Below the pieces are notes generated by a model, which was not told where the DNA came from, ran no database searches, and worked only from the letters and a program-made list of their open reading frames with translations. 41,861 nucleotides of DNA from Comamonadaceae bacterium (GTDB lineage Bacteria > Pseudomonadota > Gammaproteobacteria > Burkholderiales > Burkholderiaceae_C): positions 1-41,861 of the forward strand of contig CANCLK010000022.1 in NCBI GenBank assembly GCA_947378785.1. Reading direction: 5' to 3'. Of this stretch, positions 8,201 to 17,034 are shown piece by piece. A program made the translations under genes and the position numbers. How positions within the stretch are numbered: position 1 is the first letter of the stretch; the number at the start of each line of letters is the position of its first letter.

Positions 8201-10489
8201 TCAGAGCTTCACGCAGTCTGCGTAATACCGCTTCTTGCCTTTGGCATCTTCTTGCTCGACCAAGCCGTGAATATCGGTTTCAAAGCCCGGGCACTGGCCG
8301 TTGAACTCACGCGCAAACTTCAGGTAATCCACAATTTTTTTGTTGAACACTTCACCCGGAATTAGCAAAGGAATACCCGGTGGGTAAGGCGTCACCAAGC
8401 CGACCGTGATGCGGCCCTCAAGGTGATCAATCTCCACACGCTCAGTGGTGCGGTGCGCAATGTGCGCATACGCGTCACTCGGCTTCATGGCCGGCGTCAG
8501 ATCGCTCAGGTAAACCTCTGTCGTCAAACGCGCAATGTCGTACTTGGCGTACTGGGCATGAATGTGTTGGCACAAATCAGACAGGCCCATGCGCTCGTAC
8601 TTGGGGTACTTCTGGCAAAACTCAGGCAAGACGCGCCACATGGGCTGGTTCTTGTCGTAGTCGTCCTTGAACTGTTGCAAGGCCGTCAGCAGCGTGTTCC
8701 AGCGGCCTTTGGTGATGCCGATGGTGAACATGATGAAGAAGCTGTAAAGACCCGTTTTTTCAACGATCACGCCATGCTCGGCCAAAAACTTGGTCACGAT
8801 GCTGGCCGGAATACCGGTCTTGGCGAACTTGCCATTCAGGTCCATGCCAGGGGTGACGATGGTCGACTTGATCGGGTCCAACATGTTGAACCCGGTCGCC
8901 ATCTGGCCAAAGCCGTGCCAGTTGTTGGCACCGTTTTTAGCTGTCTTGGCGCTGCGTGACTCGCCCTTGATGATCCAGTCCTTGGCCTCGCCAATCCCTT
9001 CATCGACCAGTTTGTCGGGGCCCCATACCTTGAACCACCAGTCGTCTCCGTACTCTTCGTCAATCTTGCGCATGGCGCGGCGGAAGTCCAGCGCTTCAGC
9101 AATGCTTTCTTCAACCAGAGCCGTGCCGCCCGGGGGTTCCATCATGGCCGCAGCCACGTCGCAGCTGGCAATGATGCTGTACTGCGGCGAGGTCGATGTG
9201 TGCATCAGGTACGCCTCATTGAAGAGGTGCCTGTCGAGCTTGGTGTTTTGAGAGTCCTGCACCAAGACATGGCTGGCTTGACTGATGCCGGCCAACAACT
9301 TGTGAATCGACTGGGTTGAATACACCACCGCATCCTTTGGACGTGGACGGTTTTTGCCCATGGCGTGGTAGGTGCCGTAGAACGGATGGAAAGCCGCATG
9401 CGGCAACCAAGCCTCGTCGAAATGCAGGTTGTCAATGAAGCCATCCAACATGCCCTTGATGGTCTCGGTGTTGTACAGCACGCCGTCATAGGTCGACTGT
9501 GTCAGCGTCAACACACGCGGCTTGACCTTGCTGGCGTCAACCCCCTTGAGCAGCGGATTAGCCGCCACCTTGGCGCGAATCGCATCGGGCTCAAACTCGC
9601 TTTGCGGAATTGGACCGATGATGCCGAAGTGATTTCGCGTTGGCTTCAAAAACACCGGGATCGCGCCGGTCATGATGATGGCGTGCAAGATCGACTTGTG
9701 GCAGTTGCGGTCGACCACGACCACGTCGCCAGGCGCCACCGTGTGGTGCCAAACAATCTTGTTGCTGGTGGATGTGCCGTTGGTGACAAAGAAGCAGTGA
9801 TCCGCGTTGAAAATACGCGCCGCATTGCGTTCGCTGGCGCCGATGGCACCGTCATGGTCGAGCAACTGACCGAGCTCTTCCACCGCATTGCAAACGTCGG
9901 CACGCAACATGTTTTCACCGAAAAACTGGTGGAACATCTGGCCCACCGGGCTTTTCAAAAACGCCACGCCACCAGAGTGACCTGGGCAATGCCACGAATA
10001 AGAACCGTCTTCGGCATAGTCGAGCAAAGCCTTGAAGAACGGCGGTTGCACACCTTCTAAATAGCTCTTGGCTTCGCGAATAATGTGACGCGCCACAAAC
10101 TCAGGCGTGTCCTCAAACATGTGAATGAAGCCGTGCAGTTCACGCAAGATGTCGTTCGGAATATGACGCGAGGTTTTGGTCTCGCCATACACATAAATCG
10201 GCACATCCAAATTCTTGCGGCGCACTTCAGCGATGAAATGACGCAAATTGAGCACCGCTGGATCGAGATCCGGACCGGGTGTGAACTCTTCGTCGTCGAT
10301 CGACAAAATGAAAGCGCTGGCCCGGCTTTGCTGCTGTGCAAACTGTGACAAGTCACCGTAACTCGTGACACCCAAAACTTCAAAGCCTTCGGTTTCAATG
10401 GCTTGCGCCAGTGCGCGAATCCCCAGACCGGAAGTATTTTCAGAGCGGAAGTCTTCATCAATGATGACGATGGGGAAGCGAAATTTCAT
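8201..10489 (-). CDS. Arginine/lysine/ornithine decarboxylase, PLP-dependent (fold type I)
   Basis: A 762-aa amino acid decarboxylase of the bacterial biodegradative Orn/Lys/Arg family. The N-terminal wing domain (VVIIDEDFRSENTSGLGIRA) is receiver-like. The PLP domain shows WHCPGHSGG, FVTNGTSTSNKI, LHFDEAW, and the PLP-binding lysine in STQSIHKLLAG. The C-terminal domain has TPYPPGIPLLIPGE. Start ATG at 10489 (MKFRFPIVIIDED) is preferred over 10546, because the first 19 residues of the longer form are not family-like. The exact substrate cannot be read from sequence; arginine is likely by family habit in Burkholderiales. It converges on ligE with a 1-bp gap. Confidence 0.88.
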   Translation of the reverse strand: MKFRFPIVIIDEDFRSENTSGLGIRALAQAIETEGFEVLGVTSYGDLSQFAQQQSRASAFILSIDDEEFTPGPDLDPAVLNLRHFIAEVRRKNLDVPIYVYGETKTSRHIPNDILRELHGFIHMFEDTPEFVARHIIREAKSYLEGVQPPFFKALLDYAEDGSYSWHCPGHSGGVAFLKSPVGQMFHQFFGENMLRADVCNAVEELGQLLDHDGAIGASERNAARIFNADHCFFVTNGTSTSNKIVWHHTVAPGDVVVVDRNCHKSILHAIIMTGAIPVFLKPTRNHFGIIGPIPQSEFEPDAIRAKVAANPLLKGVDASKVKPRVLTLTQSTYDGVLYNTETIKGMLDGFIDNLHFDEAWLPHAAFHPFYGTYHAMGKNRPRPKDAVVYSTQSIHKLLAGISQASHVLVQDSQNTKLDRHLFNEAYLMHTSTSPQYSIIASCDVAAAMMEPPGGTALVEESIAEALDFRRAMRKIDEEYGDDWWFKVWGPDKLVDEGIGEAKDWIIKGESRSAKTAKNGANNWHGFGQMATGFNMLDPIKSTIVTPGMDLNGKFAKTGIPASIVTKFLAEHGVIVEKTGLYSFFIMFTIGITKGRWNTLLTALQQFKDDYDKNQPMWRVLPEFCQKYPKYERMGLSDLCQHIHAQYAKYDIARLTTEVYLSDLTPAMKPSDAYAHIAHRTTERVEIDHLEGRITVGLVTPYPPGIPLLIPGEVFNKKIVDYLKFAREFNGQCPGFETDIHGLVEQEDAKGKKRYYADCVKL

Positions 10490-10628
10490 GGTGTGCGCGG
10501 GGTTAAGGACCTGATCGGGAACTGGCAGTGAGGGGTAAAACCGCAAAGTGTACGAAATTAATACCCTGCCCTTATGACCATCTTCTCTTTTGCTTCAAAA
10601 TAAGACCCAACTAAACAGGAGATGAGCC

Positions 10629-11057
10629 ATGACAGAAGCAACCCTTTGGTGGCTACTCGCGGGCGTTGCGGTGGTCGCGGAACTGCTCACCGGCACTTTT
10701 TTCCTGCTGATGATCAGCGCTGCGATGGCTGCCGCCGCCTTGGCCGCCCATGCAGGAGCCGACGTCATCGTCCAATTGCTAGTGGCCGCAGTCACTGGCG
10801 CTGGTGCGGTGGTGATCTGGTACTTCGTCAAAAAACACCGACAAGCTGCGCACCCCCAAGAAGGCGACCAAGGCTTCAACCTTGACATTGGCGAAACCGT
10901 GATGGTCAGCGGCTGGAACCCTGACGGCACAGCCAACGTCAAATACCGCGGCGCCAATTGGACGGTGATTCGTCGTCCCGGTGAAGCAGCGGCCATCGGC
11001 GCGCATCGGGTGGCCGAGATCATCGGGACACGGTTGCGCGTCGAAAAGCTACCCTAA
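10629..11057 (+). CDS. NfeD-like inner-membrane protein (YbbJ type)
   Basis: The 142-aa protein has two or three N-terminal membrane segments (WWLLAGVAVVAELLTGTFFLLM, then AAAALAAHAGADVIVQLLVAAVTGAGAVVIW) and a C-terminal soluble OB-fold (residues about 85-140, with GETVMVSGWNPDGTANVKYRGA). This is the short NfeD class, which works with SPFH proteins. The SPFH gene follows 83 bp downstream in the same direction, as in the E. coli ybbJ/qmcA pair. CAGGAG lies about 9 bp before the ATG. Function in membrane quality control or microdomain organisation is inferred from the family. Confidence 0.85.
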   Translation: MTEATLWWLLAGVAVVAELLTGTFFLLMISAAMAAAALAAHAGADVIVQLLVAAVTGAGAVVIWYFVKKHRQAAHPQEGDQGFNLDIGETVMVSGWNPDGTANVKYRGANWTVIRRPGEAAAIGAHRVAEIIGTRLRVEKLP

Positions 11058-11140
11058 ACCAGAGAGATGTTGAACTTAGATGCCATTTCGGTATCAGACA
11101 AAACCTTTTCGTTAACACACAGAACACACTGAAAGACTCC

Positions 11141-12058
11141 ATGGAACTTGCAATTGTCATCTTGGCCATCGCCCTGATCTTCGTCACCCGATCCATCAAA
11201 GTGGTGCCACAGCAAAACTCTTGGGTTGTGGAACGGCTCGGTAAATTTCAAATAGCGCTCACCCCTGGGCTGAACTTTCTGGTGCCCTTCATTGACCGCG
11301 TGGCCTACAAACACAGCCTGAAAGAAATTCCGCTGGATGTGCCCAGCCAGATCTGCATCACACGCGACAACACCCAGTTGCAAGTCGACGGCATTTTGTA
11401 CTTTCAGGTGACTGATCCGGTCCGTGCCAGCTACGGTTCGTCGAACTACATCATGGCTGTCACGCAACTGGCACAGACCTCGCTTCGCAGCGTGATCGGC
11501 AAGCTTGAGCTCGACAAGACTTTTGAAGAGCGCAACATCATCAATGCACAAGTGGTCGCCGCCATTGACGAAGCCGCCTTGAACTGGGGCGTGAAGGTTC
11601 TGCGCTACGAGATCAAGGACTTGACGCCGCCGAAAGAAATCTTGCTGGCCATGCAGTCGCAAATCACTGCTGAGCGCGAAAAGCGTGCATTGATCGCAGC
11701 ATCGGAAGGTCGTCGCCAAGAGCAAATCAACATCGCCACCGGTGAGCGCGAGGCCTTCATTGCCCGCTCCGAAGGCGCAAAGCTCGCCGCCATCAACAAT
11801 GCCCAAGGCGAAGCCGGTGCCATCACCGCGGTGGCTGATGCAACGGCCCAAGCCATTGAGCGCGTGGCTGCAGCCATCCGCCAGCCGGGTGGCGAAATGG
11901 CGGTGCAACTCAAGGTCGCTGAAAAGGCTGTCGAAGCCTACGCGAAAGTCGCCAGCCAAGCCAAAACCACGCTGATCGTGCCGAGCAACATGACCGAAGT
12001 GTCCAGCCTCATCACCTCCGCCATGACCATGCTGCAAGTCAACAAGGTCGCACCCTAA
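11141..12058 (+). CDS. SPFH/Band 7 membrane protein (QmcA/slipin type)
   Basis: The 305-aa protein has one N-terminal membrane segment (ELAIVILAIALIFVTRSI). The SPFH domain follows, with VPQQNSWVVERLGKF, PGLNFLVPFID and VDGILYFQVTDP. Next comes a long Ala/Glu-rich coiled region (residues about 190-265) with repeated AEREKRA and GEREAF patterns. The short tail MTEVSSLITSAMTML is typical of QmcA. Such proteins oligomerise at the inner membrane and scaffold proteases or microdomains. Pairing with the NfeD-like gene upstream supports the call. Confidence 0.9.
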   Translation: MELAIVILAIALIFVTRSIKVVPQQNSWVVERLGKFQIALTPGLNFLVPFIDRVAYKHSLKEIPLDVPSQICITRDNTQLQVDGILYFQVTDPVRASYGSSNYIMAVTQLAQTSLRSVIGKLELDKTFEERNIINAQVVAAIDEAALNWGVKVLRYEIKDLTPPKEILLAMQSQITAEREKRALIAASEGRRQEQINIATGEREAFIARSEGAKLAAINNAQGEAGAITAVADATAQAIERVAAAIRQPGGEMAVQLKVAEKAVEAYAKVASQAKTTLIVPSNMTEVSSLITSAMTMLQVNKVAP

Positions 12059-12062
12059 CACC

Positions 12063-12437
12063 ATGACAACCCTGAACGTATTGGGTACACCGCTGGTGCC
12101 CTGCTCTTACGATCCTTTGACCGGCTATTTCCGCGATGGTTGTTGCGAGACAGATGAAACAGACGCCGGTTCACACCTCGTCTGTGCCCGAATGACGCAA
12201 GCCTTTTTGGATTTTTCAGTCGCACGTGGCAACGACTTGGTCACGCCTAAGCCGCAATGGCGCTTCGCCGGCCTCAAAGCCGGCGACCGTTGGTGCCTCT
12301 GCGTGAACCGCTGGAAAGAAGCCTTGGCCGCCGGCGTTGCGCCGACCGTCATCTTGGAATGCACGCATGCCTATGCACTCAAGGTGGTGAGCCTAGAAGC
12401 CCTTGAAAGCCACGCCTTCAAAGGCGAGCTTCAATAA
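12063..12437 (+). CDS. DUF2237 family protein
   Basis: The 124-aa protein matches the widespread DUF2237 family. Conserved cysteines and glycines are seen in TGYFRDGCCETDETDAGSHL, CARMTQAFLDFS, RWCLCVNRWKEA and LECTHAYALKVV. The several Cys and His residues could bind a metal, but no reaction is known. It starts 4 bp after the SPFH stop, so it probably ends that transcription unit. No signal peptide or membrane segment. Confidence 0.85.
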   Translation: MTTLNVLGTPLVPCSYDPLTGYFRDGCCETDETDAGSHLVCARMTQAFLDFSVARGNDLVTPKPQWRFAGLKAGDRWCLCVNRWKEALAAGVAPTVILECTHAYALKVVSLEALESHAFKGELQ

Positions 12438-12502
12438 TTGGGTTCGAGCCCGTCAACATACATCCGCAGGAGCTGTTCCACTGCTAGAATGTGAGGCTTC
12501 GC

Positions 12503-12592
12503 GGAAGGGTGGATGAGCGGTTTAAGTCATACGCCTGGAAAGCGTACGTGGGGTTATACCCACCGCGGGTTCGAATCCCGCCTCTTCCGCCA
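12503..12592 (+). tRNA. tRNA-Ser(GGA)
   Basis: A 90-nt class II tRNA. Acceptor GGAAGGG pairs with CTCTTCC (one G-T), followed by discriminator G and an encoded CCA. The anticodon loop CTGGAAA on stem TACGC/GCGTA gives anticodon GGA (serine). A long variable arm precedes the T arm GCGGG-TTCGAAT-CCCGC. TAGAAT at 12485-12490 could be its -10 box; I see no convincing -35. The last 17 bases serve as the attachment site of the element downstream. Confidence 0.97.
12576..12592 (+). repeat. attL: 17-bp core in the 3' end of tRNA-Ser
   Basis: TCCCGCCTCTTCCGCCA is identical to 24570-24586. It spans the last T-stem bases, the acceptor 3' strand and CCA. Bases on both sides of the core differ between the copies, so the identity is exactly 17 bp. 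Confidence 0.88.
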
Positions 12593-12602
12593 AAAATTGA
12601 CC

Positions 12603-12640
12603 GGCGGGTTATTTCTCCTCTCAGGAGCTGGTAACCCGCC
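12603..12640 (+). other. Strong hairpin just inside attL, 10 nt after tRNA-Ser
   Basis: GGCGGGTTA (12603-12611) pairs perfectly with TAACCCGCC (12632-12640). Inside, CTCCT (12615-12619) pairs with AGGAG (12623-12627) over a 3-nt loop. There is no T run after it, so it is not a classical intrinsic terminator. It may define the tRNA transcript end now that the original terminator is displaced. Confidence 0.55.
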
Positions 12641-12654
12641 CCAGTCATAGCTTT

Positions 12655-12699
12655 CTTCCCACTTGCCTCCCCTGAAACCTTCCCACACAGCTTCCCACA
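12655..12699 (+). repeat. Left CTTCCCAC repeats (possible integrase arm sites)
   Basis: CTTCCCAC occurs at 12655-12662, CTTCCCACA at 12679-12687 and again at 12691-12699. All are in the same orientation and start 24 and 12 bp apart. The same 9-mer occurs twice near the right end. The position between the att core and the integrase start suggests arm-type binding sites, which is inference. Confidence 0.55.
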
Positions 12700-12727
12700 C
12701 GGGTAGTTATTTGGGAGAGAATGAAGA

Positions 12728-14386
12728 ATGGCAAACATCATCGTGGCAAAGAAAGTTCAAGGCTTAGTTCAGAAGAACAACTCCTACTATTTCAGGCTCA
12801 GAGTCCCAGCCAATCTCATTGCTGCAATCGGCAAAAAAGAGATTACAGAACCCCTAGGCAGACTCAGTCACCCACAGGCTGCTATCAAAGCCCGTGAGCT
12901 ATCAGCACATTACAGCGCCCTCTTCCTCACCTTGCTGAATGAACTGGGTATTGAGCCAACAGGCCCAGCTGCCCCAGCACTGCCCAGAAGGTCACCCACA
13001 ATGGCAGAGGCTGAACACATAGCCTCAGCTGGTGCTAGGGAGCTGCTTCTGAAGGATGAGCTTGTGAGGTCAGCAGGGGCCGATACAGCTGCCGGTGAAT
13101 CTTGGTCAGGTGCTCTGCACGATATTGATGAAGAGGTCACCAGCGCCCTCTCAGGTGGCAAGCAGGGCCAGCTGTACCAAAGATTCAAAGCAGACCTTGC
13201 AGCACATGGCCTGATAGCTCCCACTGACAAGGATGAATTACGGTTGATGGTCTATCGTTGGGCGGCTGTCTATGGCAAGGCAGTGCAACAGGTCAAGCAG
13301 AGGGTCAAAGGTGAACCAGTTGATACCCCAGAAAAGAAGGAGCTGCTGCCTAGCCTTCTGGAAGCCAAAGGTAAGGCTGTTACTGACCCCAGCAAGAAAA
13401 CAGCTGATAACTTGAAGCTGACCGATGTTTACCAGCTGTGGCGGGATCATGAGCCAGACAGGAATAAGAAGACTGCGGGAGCTGCTGCCCTGGCTGTGCA
13501 GAGGTTTGAAGCCTTGATGAACAACCCGAGCCTAGGAAAGCTAACGAGGGCCAAGGGTGCTGAGTATAGAAAGCTGCTGTTAGCCTCTGACCTGACCCTG
13601 AACGTAGCCAGTGTCAACATGGTTTGGATCAACATACTTTTAAACTTTGAAGTAGATAACTACCAACGGATCATTGTGAATCCTTGGGCTGGACTTGGTA
13701 TCACTGCCAATGCAGCCACGATCAGAGAGGAATGGACAGATACCCAAGCTGTGAAGCTTTTCAGTGATCCAATCTTCCAAAGTTACAGACTTCCAAAGTC
13801 GAAAAATGCAGGTATGGATGCTGCCTATTGGGTGCCTGTCATAGGTGCATATACAGGAGCTAGAGTGTCTGAATTGGCTCAGCTGCTGGTGGATGACTTG
13901 CAGGTCATTGACGGCATACAGTGCTTCAGGATCGCTGTGACTGACAGCACGATCCAATCATTGAAGAATGAGCCTAGTAAACGAAACATTCCAATCCATC
14001 CAGAGCTGATACGGCTGGGGCTACTGGACTACAGGGATGCTATGGGTGCATTGGGGTCACACAGGCTCTACCCTGCCCTCACTGTGTCTGAGGATAACGG
14101 TGCTGGTGGTGCTGTTTCAAAGTGGTTTTCAATCTTGAAGATATCGCATGGCTTTGGAGCTGCAAACACTTTTCACGGCTTTAGAAACACGATAGAGAGC
14201 AAGCTACAGCGTGTGCGTGAAGGTCAGCTCTACATTGATAGATACCTAGGCCACAAGCCGGAAGGCATGGGGGCCGGTACTTACGCTAGGGTCAAACCAG
14301 CTGACCTAGTTGGTACAGCTGCAAGCATTGCCTATGATGGGCTGAGCTTGCCAAGGGTCTACACGGTGCCACAGTGGAAGCCTTGA
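12728..14386 (+). CDS. int: Tyrosine site-specific integrase
   Basis: The 552-aa recombinase integrates and excises the element at tRNA-Ser. The N terminus (NSYYFRLRVPANLIAAIGKKEI, broken at will by basic residues) is the DUF6538-type start of proteobacterial island integrases. A SAM-like core-binding region precedes the catalytic domain. Catalytic residues can be placed: R379 in TGARVSEL, H483 and R486 in FHGFRN, H509 in YLGHKPEG, nucleophile Y519 in GTYARV. A lysine in SLKNEPSKRNIPIHP marks the beta hairpin. GGGAGAG precedes the ATG. It lies 136 bp after tRNA-Ser, the usual layout. All catalytic residues are present, so it could be active. Confidence 0.93.
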   Translation: MANIIVAKKVQGLVQKNNSYYFRLRVPANLIAAIGKKEITEPLGRLSHPQAAIKARELSAHYSALFLTLLNELGIEPTGPAAPALPRRSPTMAEAEHIASAGARELLLKDELVRSAGADTAAGESWSGALHDIDEEVTSALSGGKQGQLYQRFKADLAAHGLIAPTDKDELRLMVYRWAAVYGKAVQQVKQRVKGEPVDTPEKKELLPSLLEAKGKAVTDPSKKTADNLKLTDVYQLWRDHEPDRNKKTAGAAALAVQRFEALMNNPSLGKLTRAKGAEYRKLLLASDLTLNVASVNMVWINILLNFEVDNYQRIIVNPWAGLGITANAATIREEWTDTQAVKLFSDPIFQSYRLPKSKNAGMDAAYWVPVIGAYTGARVSELAQLLVDDLQVIDGIQCFRIAVTDSTIQSLKNEPSKRNIPIHPELIRLGLLDYRDAMGALGSHRLYPALTVSEDNGAGGAVSKWFSILKISHGFGAANTFHGFRNTIESKLQRVREGQLYIDRYLGHKPEGMGAGTYARVKPADLVGTAASIAYDGLSLPRVYTVPQWKP

Positions 14387-14423
14387 GCAACAGCAGCGTT
14401 TTAAAGAACTACAAAAGAGATTC

Positions 14424-15011
14424 ATGCTATCTGTCATAACCGTAATTTTCGTCTCAGGAGTAGCCTACTTTTTCATATCACAGTGGAGAAGCTTCAAGAA
14501 CTTCAAGTCAAACCTCATGGAGGCTTTGATATTGAGAGGGGCAAGCTACGCACAAGCTGATGAACTCTATACATTGCATCTAGACCGCTGCAATTCGATG
14601 TTTCAGCAGGGGAAAACTACTGATGAAATCGCTGCATACCTTGAGGAAACAGCACAAAATAGCCATACAAAACTCAAGCTTGAAGTAGCCTACTCTCACT
14701 GCAAACAGCTTGCCAAGCTATTCAAATTTCAATGGGCCTATATGGACATTGTTGAAATTGATCCAGCATTGATTAAAGATTTTATTGAGCACATGGACTC
14801 TTTGGTATCGCACTTGAAAGACGATGAAAGAATAACCATTGAGGGAGATTCTAGAATTGCAAGGCTTCTGCTAGCCAATAAAAACAAAGACTATGACAGG
14901 CAGCGTTCCATTTGCATTGAAATAATAAAAAACTTCAATGCCAAGCAAAGCGATGGGGCTAGGGAAGAGTTCATTTTTCATCAATTCTGGCCTACCCTTT
15001 TCAAGACTTAG
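14424..15011 (+). CDS. Unknown protein with one N-terminal membrane segment
   Basis: I do not recognise this 195-aa protein. One membrane segment (MLSVITVIFVSGVAYFFIS) is followed by a soluble, helix-rich, charged domain with a few Cys residues. The segment GASYAQADELYTLHLDRC could be a helical hairpin. Its DNA is more AT-rich than that of the genes on either side, and it ends just where another reading frame that is open but lacks a start takes over. It therefore looks like a separate insertion behind the integrase. A role as cargo, for example in defence or exclusion, is possible but unsupported. Confidence 0.6.
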   Translation: MLSVITVIFVSGVAYFFISQWRSFKNFKSNLMEALILRGASYAQADELYTLHLDRCNSMFQQGKTTDEIAAYLEETAQNSHTKLKLEVAYSHCKQLAKLFKFQWAYMDIVEIDPALIKDFIEHMDSLVSHLKDDERITIEGDSRIARLLLANKNKDYDRQRSICIEIIKNFNAKQSDGAREEFIFHQFWPTLFKT

Positions 15012-15151
15012 CCAAGCACGGCTACGTAATCAACCTCCAAGACGCCACAGTCATCCGTGGTCAACGAGATTGGTCTTACATCAAGAAGTCAGCAGCTAAC
15101 CAAAGGCAAGCTTGGAGAGGGGTAGGGGATGCCCTTCTTATAGGTCGGGCA

Positions 15152-15541
15152 ATGAATCCAAGCAATCAGGCGTTTGGTAAGTGGCTGGTTGAGTGTGGCT
15201 TTGATGACATCAAGCAAACAACCCGCGCCGATGCAATGTGGCTGGCAAATAACTGGTCCGTCCTCCAGTCACTGGATAACGAAATCAGCCACCCAGCCAA
15301 TATCCGCATGGCCCACAACGAGTCCCAATCAGACCTCCCACCAACCCCAGGCCTCACCCTGACCCCACCCTCACGCCTCACAGCGTCGATTGAACAAGTT
15401 GCCCCACAGGCTAAACGGATCAACAAGTTGGTTGCTATGGCTGAGCTTGGTGAGGGACAAGAGAAGGAGACAGCTCAGAGGTACTTGAATAAGAAGGCCA
15501 AAGAGTTTGGTATGGAGGCGGGGGAGCTGTCTAACCTTTAA
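15152..15541 (+). pseudogene. Phage/island-type protein, probably 5'-truncated
   Basis: From the ATG at 15152 it codes for 129 aa, but the same frame is open upstream to 14963. It reads protein-like sequence there (HGYVINLQDATVIRGQ, then ANQRQAWRGVGDALLIGR) with no ATG, GTG or TTG. The segment from RGVGDALLIGRAMNPSNQAFGKW (interrupted in nature by nothing) resembles small phage and plasmid proteins with an 'aR...F..W' pattern. The second half is proline-rich, then helical and charged. I infer that the true start was lost when the 14424-15011 gene was inserted; translation from 15152 may still give a shortened protein. Confidence 0.5.
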
Positions 15542-15663
15542 AGAACACCCTAGGTTTTTGAAGCCCAAGATGCTCAAGAAAGATGTCCAAGCTGTAGCGG
15601 TTGCTTCAGACCAGTGTTTTGCCCAAGGGTTACCCAAAGAAGCCACAGCGAGGACAACTAAAA

Positions 15664-15948
15664 CTACAGCGGGTTGATTGCTATCCCGAACTGCGAATTA
15701 GGAACTGTGATGGTCATATCACCTGTCATATTCTTGGCGCAGACACGCACGGTATCGTCAGCAGAGACATAGGCAAAGAAGGTGATCCCTGCGGGTCTCT
15801 GGTAAGGCTCTGTGAGGTCAACAGCGTCACCCAATGCTGCCCCAGCCAGATGAACTTCAAGGCCGCTAAAGGTCTGTGGTTCAACTGAAGGGAACGTGAG
15901 GTTTGCTACGGTTGACAGTCTGCGATAACGGCCCTCTGTGGCTGTCAT
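15664..15948 (-). CDS. Phage virion decoration/fibre-like small protein
   Basis: The 94-aa protein has the beta-rich layout seen in small phage structural (head-decoration or fibre) proteins: TFPSVEPQTFSGLEVHLAG, ALGDAVDLTEP, then ITFFAYVSADDTVRVCAKN. The pattern 'GAALGD-V-L...AYVSA-DTV-V-A-N' is familiar from phage structural regions, but I cannot name a family. The ATG at 15948 overlaps the stop of the 39-aa gene upstream (TGATG), so the two are translationally coupled. A TTG three bases earlier is less likely. It is the last gene of the minus-strand block. Confidence 0.55.
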   Translation of the reverse strand: MTATEGRYRRLSTVANLTFPSVEPQTFSGLEVHLAGAALGDAVDLTEPYQRPAGITFFAYVSADDTVRVCAKNMTGDMTITVPNSQFGIAINPL

Positions 15949-16067
15949 CAACTGAGGAACCCAAGCACAGCCGCTGCTGTTGCCAAGGCTGTTACTACAT
16001 AGGCCACTTGAGCTGCCTCAGTGAGAGCCTGAGTGATGCTGGTGTTGGTGTTGGTGTTTGTTTTCAT
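15948..16067 (-). CDS. Very small hydrophobic protein (39 aa)
   Basis: Translation begins MKTNTNTNTSITQALTEAAQ and continues as one membrane segment (VAYVVTALATAAAVLGFLS), then stops. The Asn-Thr repeat at the start is unusual. It starts 15 bp after the 16083-16970 gene and overlaps the next gene by one base (TGATG), which argues that it is truly translated. The size resembles filamentous-phage coat proteins, but the basic C-terminal tail and every other inovirus gene are missing. It could be a minor virion membrane peptide or a holin-like peptide; the function is unknown. Confidence 0.55.
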   Translation of the reverse strand: MKTNTNTNTSITQALTEAAQVAYVVTALATAAAVLGFLS

Positions 16068-16082
16068 GGCAGAACAACACAA

Positions 16083-16970
16083 TCAACGAGGACGAAGCTT
16101 TGTAGCTTGCTCACTGGTGAATCGTGTGTACTCTAATGCGAGAACACGCCAAGGCTGTATGTCCCGTGAAGCACTCAGGCTCTGCACTGCTCGGTGTAGG
16201 GCTTGAGCTTTACTCTCACGCAACCAAGAATAGAACCCAGCCTTATCGGTCACTCCCATTGCTGCGGCTTCTTTTGCAACCAAACGCTCGTGCATGTCAT
16301 AACCAGCTTGGACATATTCGTTTGCAAGCTCAGGTTCAATTCCAGCTTGCTCAGCCAACTGTGCAGCAGCTCGCTCAAAGCCTTCATCTCCCGCCAATAC
16401 CGCAGCAGTCACGCCAGCAGCTGCACCATCAAATGCAAACTGGGGTAAAGGTTCAATCCACTCAGCCCATTCAGCATCCTCAGCTGGGTTAAAGATTCCA
16501 GCACCTGGGTCACCTTGTGGTTGGTCGTTGCTGTCACCAGTGGCTGAACCTGTAGTAGCTTGTTGACTCTGTTGCTGTTGTGTTGGCTGGTAGCCGCGTC
16601 CCTCTGAAGCATTAGCCCACTGACCATTGCCTATTGGTGTAATCAGTCCATCCTTGAAGGCTTGCTGGATGCCTGTTCGTGATGCTGCATTACCTGGAAT
16701 GAGTTCTACGGTGTCCTTGCCGTTTACACGTTCAAGAGTCCCCATTACCGAGTTAGAGCTACGTTGGTTATAGGTCTGATGACGGGTCACACCAGATTGC
16801 TCTAGGTTGTTCCCTTCGCTGCCTATGGTTAGCTTGGTTACGCCAGATGCAACTCGATTAGGCTGGTACTCAGCTGGTGCTGTGAGGGACTGTGGCTGCT
16901 CAACAGCTCCGATAGTCATGCGGGTCATTGATCCGTTGCTGGTGACGTTCATATTGTTGTTGTTTGACAT
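16083..16970 (-). CDS. Scaffold-like phage structural protein
   Basis: The 295-aa soluble protein has a low-complexity Asn-rich start. A segment DTVELIPGNAASRTGIQQA lies near residues 85-105. A Gln-rich linker (QPTQQQQSQQ) and an acidic patch (AEDAEWAEWIEP) follow. The helical C terminus reads FYSWLRESKAQALHRAVQSL and ends LALEYTRF. The order disordered N terminus, acidic middle and helical C terminus with a 'fY-W-r....lh-a-q' motif resembles scaffold or capsid-assembly proteins of podophages. This is pattern recognition, not a family match. It sits upstream of the decoration-like gene, as a scaffold gene would. Confidence 0.45.
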   Translation of the reverse strand: MSNNNNMNVTSNGSMTRMTIGAVEQPQSLTAPAEYQPNRVASGVTKLTIGSEGNNLEQSGVTRHQTYNQRSSNSVMGTLERVNGKDTVELIPGNAASRTGIQQAFKDGLITPIGNGQWANASEGRGYQPTQQQQSQQATTGSATGDSNDQPQGDPGAGIFNPAEDAEWAEWIEPLPQFAFDGAAAGVTAAVLAGDEGFERAAAQLAEQAGIEPELANEYVQAGYDMHERLVAKEAAAMGVTDKAGFYSWLRESKAQALHRAVQSLSASRDIQPWRVLALEYTRFTSEQATKLRPR

Positions 16971-17034
16971 AGTGGTGGTGTGTTTCTAAAAATGAAGTAA
17001 GTGATTGATGGGGGTGGGTGATGTGTGTGTTGAG

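Noticed and set aside
11054..12064. Long minus-strand open frame opposite the SPFH gene
   Set aside because: Antisense shadow with low-quality composition (many Asp, His, Gly); the plus-strand gene is certain.
12603..12640. Intrinsic terminator call for the hairpin after tRNA-Ser
   Set aside because: The stem is strong, but no T run follows, so it was recorded as a hairpin of other type.
12484..12741. Minus-strand open frame over tRNA-Ser
   Set aside because: It covers the tRNA and the att site, and its translation has no motif.
15664..16067. Inovirus coat gene region
   Set aside because: The 39-aa protein resembles a coat protein in size only; no Zot-type ATPase, replication initiator or basic coat tail is present.
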